Assembly: GCA_024449915.1 (NCBI GenBank)
Contig: JAMZAV010000094.1
Location: forward strand, 620,001 to 684,000
DNA: 64,000 nt
Reading direction: 5' to 3'
Source of the DNA: Sweltsa coloradensis
Taxonomy: Eukaryota > Arthropoda > Insecta > Plecoptera > Chloroperlidae
This document shows positions 36,877-48,353 of the stretch, piece by piece. The notes beneath the pieces were generated by a model. That model made no database searches and was not told where the DNA came from. It worked only from the letters and a program-made list of their open reading frames with translations. Every line of letters starts with the position of its first letter. Position 1 is the stretch's first letter. The translations under genes and the position numbers were made by a program.

Positions 36877-37493
36877 TTAAAGCAAACTAAAAGTGATTAA
36901 ATAAGTCCAGAAACTACTTTCCGCGGCTAAAAACCAAGTAAATACACAATAATATTCAGTTAGAAAATGGAAAATCATAAATTTAATACAAAATAACATT
37001 TCCGTCAAATTACCCTTATACCGGCTAGGCCTATGGCTTAGGCCTAGGGGTAGGCCGTAGAGTTTTACTAAAGGGTAGGCCCTACTCTTTCGGTTGGGAA
37101 TGGCCAACTTTTCCACTGTAACAGGAAGGATTTGCGGGTGTGCTCTTATCGAAATATCCTAGGCTAAACTAGTGGGGCGCCTTAGCCAGGGGAAAGCTCG
37201 CAACCCAAGGAAGTAGTTTTGTAACGGAAAGGATTTTGGGGTGCATATGTTTTATTGAAAAAAAAAGTGTTGAAAATTGGCCTTCCCAACCCCAAAAAGT
37301 GCCTAGGCTACCCAAATTTGGGCCCCCCAACCCAAAGTTCCGGATAGGCCTAGCCCTAGGGCCCAGGCCTAGGCCTAGTCTTTTAATGCAAATTTATAAT
37401 ATGGTGAAAAGAAAACCCCGATAAAGAGATTCCCGTACAGGCCTGGCAAGCCCAGGCCTAGGAGGGTAACTCGCAAAATGTGTCTAACCTAAA
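36877..37493. other. TAGGCCTA-rich stretch of intron 1
   Basis: Clusters of AGGCCTAGGCCTAG occur at 37025-37045 and 37365-37380. No gene is recognised. Confidence 0.5.
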
Positions 37494-37499
37494 CCCTAC

Positions 37500-37576
37500 C
37501 TGTCTTTTACGTTTCTCTTTTTTCTTTTGGCGCTTTAAACCCCAGTCAATACTAGAGAAAGCTGATGTTTTTCCAT
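37500..37576 (-). CDS. DDX19: DDX19-type helicase, probable first coding exon (one-base homopolymer defect)
   Basis: The start codon would be rc 37574-37576, and the exon ends CAG before a GTAGGG donor at rc 37494-37499. The last 17 codons read IDWGLKRQKKKEKRKRQ without a stop. Vertebrate DDX19 also has a D/S-W-A-L stretch just after its start. The exon is 77 nt. The frame reaches the ATG only if the A5 run after ATGG is really A6, which would give 26 codons and phase 0. The next exon starts in phase 0, so the join would be exact. An AAGATGGCC (YY1-type) motif lies about 150 bp upstream at rc 37725-37733. Neighbouring sequence also looks homopolymer-damaged. Seen: sequence, phase and motif. 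Inferred: identity as exon 1. A non-coding alternative cannot be excluded. Confidence 0.5.
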
Positions 37577-38055
37577 TTCAAAAAAGGTTTTTTCAGCTCA
37601 ATTACGTATTGTTTTAACAGATAGGATTTCAAAATTTCCAAAAAGCAAACCACATCAGCGTCCACTGCAGATCTCGATCAGCGTCAAGAACTCAAAAACA
37701 CTGCACTTGCATGGCGTTCGCGTTGGCCATCTTTGAAAGAGCAAGCAGAAAAGGACAACACTGCCTGCAGTCAACAGTCAAAAAGGTCTGCTGGATCTGG
37801 GGTAGCGGAGGTTCTTTCTAACTCTCTAACCTAGTGGCCACACGAGCGAGTTAGACGAGCCCCCGCCGGGTGGCGGGAGATGTAGTAAGACCTTGACAGT
37901 CAAAAACGCCGTCGAGACGGCGGTGTGATTGGGATGTTTGAACCAAGATGTTGGAGCGCTGTCTACAGCAGCAGCTGTTAGGTTAGGTTCTATGGAGTTG
38001 ACTTGTTTGTCATGCTGCTTCGTAGTTGTAACTGGTTGTAAATAGTTTAAATTTG
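37577..38055 (-). promoter_or_regulatory. Putative 5' UTR and promoter region of the DDX19-type gene
   Basis: This is sequence upstream of the proposed first ATG. It is less AT-rich than its surroundings and contains AAGATGGCC at rc 37725-37733. That motif resembles the YY1 element often found just inside the first exon of housekeeping genes. No TATA box is obvious. The upstream edge is a family C repeat. The assignment depends on exon 1 being right. Confidence 0.3.
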
Positions 38056-38425
38056 CTAACGTGAAAACGCCAAGTCTTTTTGTAAGACGAAGACGAGTGA
38101 TGAAGCCATGTGTTGAGTACTCCATCACCCTTTTCTCCCCCTTACGGACCAAGACTGGATCTAACAGTGTTGGTTTCCTCCCTAGCCTATCATATGCTAG
38201 AGGGGGTTGCTTTTATGGTTTAAACAGTTGACGCGCCCTTATAACAAAAAAACTCTAAACCCTAAAAATTTATCCCTATTATCAATCAAACTTGTATGCA
38301 GATGTTTACGCTATTAAAAACATGACTGCTCACTCCACTCGTCTAGCAACGATTGGCGTTTTCCTAGTTAGTTTGATAAGGCACCCTTTATTTTCGAATG
38401 TGGGAAACCTAGTAGTAGGTTGTTG

Positions 38426-39157
38426 TATTTTTTTTACTAGCAAACTGCTTAGTACAACATGTAATACAATACAAAAATATCCTACATCTTTCAATAACAA
38501 ATCCATCGGGCGACATTATCCTCTCTCATAAGAACTATCAATTCTACCCATCTTAAAATTTAAAATCTCTTTGTTATAAAAATACTTACTGCCAATCTAT
38601 CTTAAAACATTAAATTAAGTTGGGGTTGCAATGCCATTATTTGGCTTAAAAATTTTGCCTTTTTACACATTTTTTTTTTGGAGAACTTGTAATCTATGCA
38701 ACCCTGTGGAACAGTAATCTAGATGTGGCAGAATGATTGTTTTGTACACTAATAATCGTGAGTCGTGCCTCGTGACCATAATGAGAGGTATTTCCCGGTG
38801 CGTGCCAAGAAAACCTGTCTTTTTTGCAATCTTTTTACATAATTGGTCAACATGTGCTTTAAAATTAATTAACTGATTGTCAATAATGACACCCAGATAC
38901 TTATAATCTTTTACTTCTTCCACCTCTTCCCATCAATGTAGATTCTGGAAATACATTTGCTCCTAATATGTGTATTCCTAGTTATCACCATGTATTTACA
39001 TTTCTTAACATTCAGTTTCATTTTATTAATTTTCAACCATTCAGATATCTTTAAAAGAAAATTATTGATTATTGGATGAGCGTAGTGAGCGTAGCGAGCG
39101 AAGCGAAGATTCCATTTCACTACACTGGAGAAAAAAATCCGGAATGTTTTTTTTTCT

Positions 39158-39201
<44 letters not shown>

Positions 39202-40102
39202 TTTGTGTGTCTGTTAACACGATTCCGGCTAAACCGATACTCCGATTGCGATGAAATTTCATGGAGGCCTTCGAAATCTCTGAACTTAGAACTGCCACGT
39301 TTTTGAGCGCAATCGGGAAATTTTTCTCATAAAAAACGCAATTTTACGATTTTTTTCGATTTTAAAAACTTTCTTCGACTTATAACACTACATGCTTTAT
39401 TTCCCATTGTAATGATTTTTTTCGCAGAACCTTAATTTCATGAATTAAGAATTCGTGCGAAATTTGAGCGTAATCGAAAAATATTTCTCAGGAAAATCGA
39501 AATTTTACGGTTTTTTCTTTTTAAAACAATTCTTTGACTTATTACACCTACATGCTTTATCTATTGTTAAATTTTTTTTTCACAGAACCTTAATTTTATG
39601 AATTAATATATTCGTGTTAAATTTGAGCGCAATCTAATATTTATTTCTTATGAAAATTGCAATTTTACCCATTTTTTTCTTTTTAAAAAAAATTTCGATT
39701 AATTAAAAAAATTAAGTTTTTTTTTATTAATTTTAATTTAATTAAAAAAATCTTCGACTAAGTAATGATTTTTTTTTTTTTCAGAAAACAGAAAATCCGC
39801 GTAACACATGGCAGCTCAATGCACCAATTACGCTCATCCAACAACGCGGCGGGACTTAAGCGTTTTCCTAGTTAAAAAAAATTCTATGCAATTCCAACTG
39901 GCAAAAGATATCATTGTGTCATCAGCAAATAGATTAATTAGGGCAAACCCGGAATACATAAATCAAGTCATTGATGTTTCAGTAAAACAAAGAGGCCCTA
40001 ACACCAAACCTTGGGGAAACCCCCCTGTCATTCCTCTTGTCATTTGAATTACATCCATTGTACTTGGTAGTTTGTGTTCTGTCACTTAGGTATTGATGGG
40101 AT
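38426..40102 (-). pseudogene. LINE (CR1/Jockey-like) reverse transcriptase fragment, split by family A
   Basis: Reading the minus strand: YLSDRTQTTKYN (near 40080), then FPQGLVLGPLCF in place of the usual GVPQGSVLGPLLF after a frame slip in a G run, then LFADDTMISFAS with the catalytic ADD. Family A (39072-39871) interrupts, and the protein resumes with WLKINKMKLNVKKCKYM and EEVKDYKYLGVIIDNQL, then LDYCSTGLHRLQVLQK. These are RT motifs B and C and the thumb region. It is 5'-truncated with several stops. Confidence 0.75.
39072..39871 (-). repeat. Family A repeat inserted in the LINE
   Basis: It has complete ends: CCTAG at 39867-39871 and TTGGATGAGCG at 39072, with a (TTTC)n tract at about 39155-39200. 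On the repeat's own strand the flanks are A then T. It sits inside the RT reading frame. Confidence 0.8.
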
Positions 40103-41135
40103 GGGGTGGGATGGGTCAATCCCCTAGTCGGTAAAGATTTGGTAATTTCTAGATTGTATTTCAAACATTATTAAACATTGTTTTGAAATGCATATAATGC
40201 AGTGTAGTCTATCATCTCTGAAAATACTATGGAAAACATAGCCAGTACGAAATACGCGTAAAGAAAGATTGCAAGGTTTACTCAATCTCCGAGCGGAATT
40301 TAGGGGAACCTTGAGCGAGTAAGATTCGATACACCTTGGTCACTGCATGGAATTATCACAGCCTGACAAATTTAAAAAAAAATCTTGTACATTTGCAGCC
40401 AATTATTTCTTGTAGCTCGGCTCCTTAGATACCAAACAGGCTTAAGTTCGGGGGTTTTTGACCATGGTGCAAAGTTAGGGGTAGACATTATTTTCAAATA
40501 GACTAGGGGTGAGCCTAATAGAAGTAAAAGTGTGGTATTTAAAGATTTTGCTTAAGTATTAATTCAATTCAATTATTTAAATCTAAAAAATGTATTTTTA
40601 ACACGGGTGTCCAAAATTTGTTATTTCGAAAATTCGTTCAAAATGCTCGTACCTTAGTAGGCAATAGCTGTGATACTCATCTTTCGGAGATAAGAAGCGT
40701 GAATTTTGGGTCATTTACTCAGAAAAATGTAATGAGTCATTTGCCGGTGGGTCCGCATCGAAAAATGTTCCCGTTCAGGGGTGACCATGGTGCAAAGTTA
40801 GCGGTAGACATTATTTTCAAATATACTAGGGGTGAGCCTAATAGTAGAAAAAGTGTGGTATTTAAACAATTTGTTAAAGTTTTAATTTAATTTAATTATT
40901 TAAATCTAAAAAATGTATTATTTTTAACAGGGGTGTCCAAAATTGTGTAATTTGCCCTTATTTCTAAAATACGTTCAAAATGCTAGTAAGCATAGCTTGT
41001 AATGACTCATTTGAAAGGAATTTAAACAATGAACACGAACTTCATACATAATAAAAAGTCAAGGTCACCGGGGTCAATCAGGGTCACGACCTTTGAAATG
41101 TATTTATTATTTTGTTGTCTTATCACCATGAACAG

Positions 41136-41525
41136 ACCACATAAAAGTGTTTATGTTGATACTTTTTACCTTAATCGTTCGTCCAGGATAATATGTACAT
41201 AAAAAGAGCAATTCTATATTCAGGGTTGTACAAAACTACTTTTTGTGTAGTGAGTTTTCCAATTTCCAATTTTGAATCAAAATTTGCATTGCATTTGCAT
41301 TTGCATGCATTTGCATAACCGTGACCAACTTATGATTAACTTCAAAATGAGTGGTCACAACCTATGGTGGAGAAATTAACAGTAGGCCTATATTGGAAAA
41401 CTTACGACCCAGAAAGTAATTTTGTACAACCCTGAATATAGAATTGCTCTTTTTATGTACATATATTATCCTGGACGAACGATGAAGGTAAAAGTATCAA
41501 CATAAACACTTTTATGTGGTCTGTT
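41136..41525. repeat. Inverted repeat, about 115-bp arms
   Basis: 'cataaaagtgtttatgttga' with GTTCGTCCAGGATAATATGT (41138-41250) returns in inverse at 41405-41520. It is part of the larger palindrome. Confidence 0.7.
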
Positions 41526-43335
41526 TGTTAACTTATAGCAACAATAAAATTGGCGGCCATTTTTGCACTTCAAAATGTAAATAATTGTGTAAACAGGCAA
41601 AAATGGTGACAATGTTTGACAAGTTTTTGTTTTTCGGGGCTAGTTTCACAGTACACCAAATAACCAAGAGATGCATATCCATGCGCCTTATAATCCATGA
41701 TAAGACAACAAAATAATTGGATGAGCGTAGCGAGCGAAGCGAAGATTCCATTCTACTACACTGGAGAAAAAAATCCGGAATGTTTTTTTTTTCTTTCTTT
41801 TTGTATTTTTGTGTGTTTGTTAACACGATTCCGGCTAAACCGATACTCCAATTGCGATTAAATTTTATGGAGGTCCTTCTAGACTTCAAGTGCCCCTCAC
41901 TTTAAAGCTCACTTTAAAGTGCTAGTGTGGACAAGGCATAAATCTCTGAACTTAGAACTGCCACGTTTTTGAGCGCAATCAGAAAATTATTTCTCATTAA
42001 AATCGCAATTTTACGATTTTTTTCGATTTTTAAAAAATTTCTTCGACTTGTAACACCTACGTGCTTTATTCGATTTTAATGATTTTTTCACAGAACCTAA
42101 TTTTATGAATTAAGATATTCGTGTGAAATTGAGCGCAACCCCCGAAAATTATTTCTCATGAAATCGAAATGTTACGGTTTTTTTTTTTTTTTTAAAAACA
42201 ATTCTTTGACTTATAACCCCTACATTAGTCTGGAGGCAGACAGCAAGGAAAAAAAATTGCTAAACTTTTTGAGTAGAAGCAGCACACTGGTATCAAAATG
42301 TTCTTATGGACGTCAGTAATTATTTCTGCCTTGTGTGCATCTCGGCATTTGTTGCGGGTGGCGCTGAGCGAAGGTCAAAGGTCACGCGGGTCACACGCGC
42401 AGTATCACACTGTTTCGCCTATATCTCCTGAACTAATAAAGATATTAGCCTCTAGTTTGCTTAATTCAGTTGTAGAAATACCATTCTATCATCTCTGCAT
42501 TGTGTGCATCTCAGCATTTGGTACCAGTGGCGGTGGATGGAGGTCAAGGGTCACACGGGTCATGCGCGCAGCATCGCACTGTTTTGGCTAAATCTCCTGA
42601 ACTAATAAAGATATTATCCTCTAGTTTGCTTGATGCAGTTATTGAATTACCATTACATCATCCTTGTATTGTGTGCATCTCGGCATTTGGTTCAGGCGGC
42701 GGTGGATGGAGGTCAAAGGTCACGCGGGCCATGCGCGCAGTTTTGCACTGTTTTGGCTTTATCTCCAGAACTAATAAAGATATGACCTTCTAGTTTGCTT
42801 GATTCAGTTATAAAAATACCATTCTATCATCTCTGTATTGTGTGCATCTCGGCATTTGGTACCAGTGGCGGTGGATGGAGGTCAAAAGTCACGCGGGTCA
42901 TGCGCGCAGCATCGCACTGTTTTGGCTATATCTCCTGAACTATTAAAGATATATAACCCTCTAGTTTGTTTGATTCAGTTATTGAATTGCCATTCTATCT
43001 TCTCTGCATTGTGTGCATCTCGGCATTTTGAGCGAGTGGTACTCACATCTAATAGGCATTATAAAACATACTACATAACAAGAGAAAAAAACTTGCAATC
43101 AAGTGAAAATCCATGCTAAGTCTTTAGAGTTTTCATGAGCAATTATCTCACTATCCTGCTCGTACATGGAAGGATAAACATTGAATTGAAACACGGGTTC
43201 AGGCTTTTGCTAACCCTTCTCAAGGGTTTACCCTCGTTAACCAAGAGGAGCTATGTGTTTGACTTTCTTTATAAAAACTCGTAACATAAGGTTACCTTAT
43301 CTTCTCCCGAAAACACTTCTTCTGTACGCTGCAGT

Positions 43336-43803
43336 CTAAAAGGCATGAAACGTCCCCTTGCCCGACATGGTTTCTTCATTTATATCAATGTTGTCATTTG
43401 TGAAACAAATGTAACCTGGCAATTTTGAATCAATAAGGTTCAAAGGTACAATCACAAAACCCTCTTTTTCAAAAATTCCCTTCGCAATAGCTGAGTCAAA
43501 ACGTCGAACATTGTCGTAACTCATACAGTGTCGGCATTGTATAGAACATTCACTAAGCCCTTGGATCGAGATTCTTGGGTTCAGTCATTGCAAACCCTAC
43601 ATGTTTAGGCGTAAATTCTTACCCCTAGATGCTAGAAAAACAATGTCTTTGGGGAAAAAATAATAATTCTTGGTATGCAAATCGTTCTTTATCGTCTCGC
43701 GTGATGGCTCATCATGTTCGTCTTCCCTACATATAAGTTTTAGTAGGATGTGACGAAATTCGGGTATTATAAGTTCACATTTCTTTTTCATCGATGCCTC
43801 CAT
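43336..43803 (-). pseudogene. Decayed transposon protein in the foldback core
   Basis: The minus strand from 43803 reads ICREDEHDEPSRETIKNDLH and PKDIVFLASRGKNL. A one-base slip leads to PKHVGFAMT. After another break comes SYDNVRRFDSAIAKGIF and DNIDINEETMSGKGTFHA. The order 'EPSRE.IK - KDIVF.ASRGK.L - PKH.G.AMT - SYD.V - DNID.N..T..G..TFHA' matches a transposon-associated protein I have seen in many invertebrate predictions. I cannot name its superfamily. At least two frameshifts and stops are present. Confidence 0.5.
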
Positions 43804-44276
43804 AAAGCTTGCCCAGGATTATCTTTCAAACCCGCGCGGATTTTTAACGCTCTCTAGAACCCACTGATGCAAACGAACATGTAAACAGAGCGCTTACACT
43901 TACAACAACTGTCTATATTGTCGAGTAATTTCGAAACCAAATAATTGCAATAGCTAATTCATTGTTAAATAGCTAATAGCCCCAGTGAACAGACATCAAA
44001 TGGACGGACATATACATAAACAGATTGACCCATACCCTTAAGTACAGTATTTAAATGATAATGAACTCACCACCCGTATGGAGAAGTAAAGATAACAAAA
44101 AACGTCTGAATCACTGTCCCAACTGTTTCACTCGATCACTTTTACACTCGAGAATTTAGATGTTTAGACAACTTCCCTACATCGAGTTGTAGTCCGACTG
44201 AGCACCCCACCACCACCCAGGATCGTGTTGAAAAAGTTAACAGCAATCCCCCCACCCCACTGTAATCGTTAGTAAA

Positions 44277-44330
44277 TAGTTCAATAAACTAGGAAAACGC
44301 TCAGTTGGACGCGTTGTTGAGCGAGCACCG
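44277..44330 (+). repeat. Family A-like 5' end fragment
   Basis: CTAGGAAAACGCTCAGTTGG followed by ACGCGTTGTTGAGCGAGC matches the first 45 bases of family A. The rest is absent. Confidence 0.5.
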
Positions 44331-44539
44331 GTACGTGCAACATGACCCGAGTACGACATTCCCATCAGGCCCACCACACAGTGTAGGCCTAACTGGATAT
44401 TGACATTGTACACTTTATACTATTCCAACATCTTTGCATTGTACCAATTCACGTCATGCCTTCTTTAGTGTATCTTTGTATCTTCACTGCCTCCTTCATT
44501 TTTTAACATCATTTTTCGAATTATGATTACCAATGTCTT

Positions 44540-44856
44540 TAAGGTCTTGACCGATTTAGCTGAAAATTTGGAAAATAAGAGAGAAAGCTGTACTTATTGA
44601 CCCTGCAAAATTTCATAATGATCGGTACATTTTTTTTTCTATTTTTTTATTTATTTTTTATTTTTTATAACAACGATTGGATTTTGGTTCAAAAAATATA
44701 CAGCAACCCGCCCAGGTGGTATTGTAGGCCTACATGTGTGCGAAATTTAGGTCGATCAGAGAAACGGTGCGACCTGTACCGAAGCCAGTAACAGAAAAAA
44801 AAAACAGACATTCGAGCCATAAGAGTCAAGTGGAGACACTCGCTGCGCTCGCTCAA
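44540..44856 (+). repeat. Family D repeat, copy 2
   Basis: It matches 30036-30351 from AAGGTCTTGACCGATTTAGC to the CGCTGCGCTCGCTCAAAA end. Confidence 0.7.
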
Positions 44857-47497
44857 AAATGCTAAAATTTGGCAAAATATCTGAAAGCTTTCAGATCAGT
44901 AATAAGCCTTTGACCAGCCGCCCGTGATGGATTGGGGCGTGCTGTAACGCAAGCGGCAGCAACTGATTGTAACATTGTCGGTAATTGAGGCGGGATTTCA
45001 ATATTTGAAATATGATATAGACCTACTAATTCTGAGATGCACACAAAACAGAGGTGATAGAATGGTATTTCTTTAACAAAAATAAGCAAAATAGAGATAA
45101 AGACCTCCATTCATTCAGCAGATATACCCAAAACAGTACGCCACCGCGCGCCTAACCCACGTGGTGACCTTTGACCTCCGCCTACCGACTACCTTTACCA
45201 AATATAGAGATGCACACAAAGCAGAGGTAATGAAATGGTATTTCAATATCTGAATCAAGCAAACTAGAGGGTAATATCTAGATTAGTTCAGGATATATAG
45301 TCAAAACAGTGCGATGCGGCGCGCATGACCCGCGTGACCTTTGACCTCCATCTACCGCCACCTGCACCAAATGAAGATATGCCCACAATACAGGGATGAT
45401 GGAATGGTTATTCCATAACTAAAATAATCTTTGACTGAATCATGCAAACTGGAGGGTAATATCACTATTAGTTCAGGAGATATACCCAAATCAGTACGCC
45501 ACCGCGCGCTTGACCCGCGTAGTGATCTTTGACCTCTGCCCACCATCATCTTTACCAAATACCGAGATGCACACAAAGCAGAGGTGATGAAATGATATTT
45601 CAATAACTGAATCAATCTAACTAGAGGGAAATATCTATATTAGTTCAGGAGATATAGTCAAAACCGTGCGATGCGGCGCGCATGACCCGCGTGACCTTTG
45701 ACCTCCATCTACCGCCTCCTGCACCAAATGCCGAAATGCACATAATACAGGGATGATGGAATGATAATTCAGTAACTGACTTATCCAAACTGGAGGGTAA
45801 TATCTCTATTAGTTCAAGAGATATAACCAAAACAGTACGATGCTGTGCGCATGACCCGCGTGACCTTTGACCTCCGCCTACCGCCACCCGCAACAAATGC
45901 CAAGATGCACACAAGGTAGATGACATTCCTGACGTTCATACGAACATTTTGATACCTGTGTGCTGCTTCTACTCAAAAAGTTTAGCAAAATCGGTTTCTA
46001 GAGGTCTTTTTCAGGTCTGCCGCCAGACTACATGCTTCATCCGATTGTAATGATTTTTTCACAGAACCTTAATTTTATGAATTTATATATTCGTGTTAAA
46101 TTTGAGCACAATCAAATAATTATTTCTTATGAAAATCGAAATTTTACGATTTTTTCTTTTTTAAAATTACGATTAATTTAAAAAAAAAATTTAAGTTATT
46201 TTTGTATATAATTTAATTTAATTTAAAAAAATCTTCAACTTAGTAATGATTTTTCACAAAACAAACAGAAAATCCGCATAACACATGGCAGCTCAATACA
46301 CCAATTACGCTCATCCAACAACGCGGCGGGACAAGCGTTTTCCTAGTAAATACATTTCACAGGTCGTGACCCTGATTGACTTCGGTGACCTTGACTTTTG
46401 GTTGTGTATGAAATTCGTGTTCAGTGTTAAAATTCCTTTCAAATGAGTCATCACAAGCTATGCTTACTAGCATTTTGAACGTATTTTAGAAATAAGGGCA
46501 AATGTAACAATTTTGGACACCCCTGTTAAAAAAATACATTTTTTTAGATTTAAATAATTAAATTGAATTAATACTTTAACAAAATGTTTAAATACCACAC
46601 TTTCACTTCTATTAGGCTCACCCCTAGTCTATTTGAAAACAATGTCTACCGCTAACTTTGCACCATGGTCACCCCTGAACGGGAACATTTTTCGATGCGG
46701 ACCCACCGGCAAATGACTCATTGCATTTTTCTGAGTAAATGACCCAAAATTCACGCTTCTTATCTCCGAAAGATGAGTATCACAGCTATATGCCTACTTA
46801 GGTACTTGCATTTTGAACGAATTTTCGAAACAACAATTTTGGACACCCCTGTTAAAAAAATACATTTTTTTAAGATTTAAATATTTAAATTGAATAAATA
46901 CTTAAACAAAATGTTTAAATACCACACTTTTACTTCTATTAGGCTCACCCCTAGTCTATTTGAAAATAACGTCTACCACCTTGTACCATGGTCACCCCTG
47001 AACGGGAACATTTTTCGATGCAGACCCACAGGCAAATGACTCATTGCATTTTTTCTGAGTAAATGATCCAAAATTCACGCTTCTATCACTTATCCCCGAA
47101 AGTTGAGTCATCAAAAGCTATATGCCTACTTAGGTACTACCATTTTGAACGAATTTTCGAAATAACAATTTTGGACACCCCTGTTAAAAATAATACATTT
47201 TTTAGATTTAAATAATTAAATTGAATTAATACTTAAACAAAATGTTTAAATACCACACTTTCACTTCTATTAGGCTCACCCCTAGTCTATTTGAAAATAA
47301 TGTCAACCCCTAACTTTGCACCATGGTCACGCCTGAACGGGGGAAAAATCGATTAGGACCACCTGCCAAATTACTCAGCACGTTTTTCTGAGTAATGATC
47401 CAAAATTCACGCCTCTATCACTAAACCCCGAATGGTTTGTCTAAGCAACCAAGCTATTTAGAATCGAAAGCGATTTTGATAAATAATAATAAATAAA

Positions 47498-48238
47498 CTA
47501 GGAAAACGCTTAAGTCCCGCCGCGTTGTTGGATGAGCGTAATTGGTGCATTGAGCTGCCATGTGTTATGCGGATTTTCTGTTGTTCTGTGAAAAAATCAT
47601 TACTAAGTTGAAGATTTTTTTAAATTAAATTAAATTATATAAAAAATTAACTTTTTTTTTTTTTAATTAATCGTAATTTTAAAAAAGAAAAAAATCGTAA
47701 AATTTCGATTTTCATAAGAAATAATTATTTGATTGTGCTCAAATTTTACACGAATATATAAATTCATAAAATTAAGGTTCTGTGAAAAAATCATTACAAT
47801 CGGATAAAGCATGTAGGTGTTTTAAGTCAAAGAATTGTTTAAATAAAGAAGAAAAACCGTAAAATTTCGATTTTCATGAGAAATAATTTTTCGATTGCGC
47901 TAAAATTTCACACGAATACCTAAATTCATAAAATTAAGGTTCTATAAAAAAATCATTAAAATCGAATAAAGCATGTAGGTGTTATAAGTCGAAGAAATTT
48001 TTTTTTAATTCGAAAAAAATCGTAAAACTGTGATTTTAATGAGAAATAATTTTTCCGATTGCGCTCAAAAACGTGGCAGTTCTAAGTTCAGAGATTTAGA
48101 AGGCCTCCATAAAATTTCATCGCAATTGGAGTATCGGCCGGAATCGTGTTAACAAAAACACACAAAAAAAAACATTCCGGATTTTTTTCTCCAGTGTAGT
48201 AGAATGGAATCTTCGCTTCGCTCGCTACGCTCATCCAA
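47498..48238 (+). repeat. Family A repeat, copy 7
   Basis: Full ends: CTAGGAAAACGC and CGCTACGCTCATCCAA. Flanks AAATAAA and TAAATAAA (A then T). Opposite in orientation to the copy at 41717. Confidence 0.8.
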
Positions 48239-48353
48239 TAAATAAATAATGACAGAATTGTAATGAAAGGGGGATTATATTAATTCGTTTTAAAGTTATT
48301 TGTTTAAATTCCGGTACAAACCAGATCCCAGAACAGGCTGTCCTAGAATAGTA

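Larger units (their letters stand above)
38056..40400 (+). repeat. Family C repeat, copy 3, split by a LINE
   Basis: The 5' module (38056-38425) breaks off in the tRNA-like head after 'cgaatgtgggaaaccta'. The sequence resumes near 40115 with 'gggtcaatcccctagtcggt'. Between them lies a LINE fragment on the minus strand, itself split by family A. Confidence 0.7.
42226..46030. mobile_element. 3.8-kb foldback transposon with about 170-bp tandem units in each arm
   Basis: Inverted ends TAGTCTGGAGGCAGAC / TAGTCTGGCGGCAGAC are flanked by CAT on both sides (42223-42225, 46031-46033). Inside the ends, 'tttttgagtagaagcagcac' is shared in inverse. Each arm has units with 'tgtgtgcatctcggcatttg' and 'aggtcaaaggtcacgcgggt': five on the left (starts near 42335, 42499, 42666, 42836, 43008) and about six on the right (45030-45910). 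The centre carries decayed coding sequence. Removing the element restores a normal family A sequence ('cctacatgctt'). Confidence 0.8.
41717..46346 (-). repeat. Family A repeat with known empty site, split by the foldback element
   Basis: Halves 41717-42225 and 46034-46346 form one family A copy. The uninterrupted counterpart of its insertion site survives in the left arm at about 41100-41125 ('atgtatttattattttgttg'). Removing the copy restores this sequence exactly, so nothing was duplicated or lost. Confidence 0.8.
40430..47480. repeat. Large palindromic repeat, arms 40430-41525 and 46347-47480
   Basis: 'gaccatggtgcaaagtta' with 'aggctcacccctagtctatt' in inverse order recurs in about 330-bp units: roughly two on the left arm, three on the right arm, inverted relative to each other. 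Inner parts share 'gtcaaggtcaccggggtcaa' and its near-complement at 46370-46400. Family A (41717) and the foldback element (42226) lie between the arms. Original single-element boundaries are unclear. Confidence 0.65.

Noticed and set aside
42298..43119. Repeated frames with MCASRHL..VAVDGGQ
   Set aside because: They recur because the 170-bp foldback arm unit recurs, and they appear in both arms on opposite strands.
42330..45910. CRISPR-like array
   Set aside because: The repeats are 170-bp tandem units in a eukaryotic foldback element, not short repeats with unique spacers.
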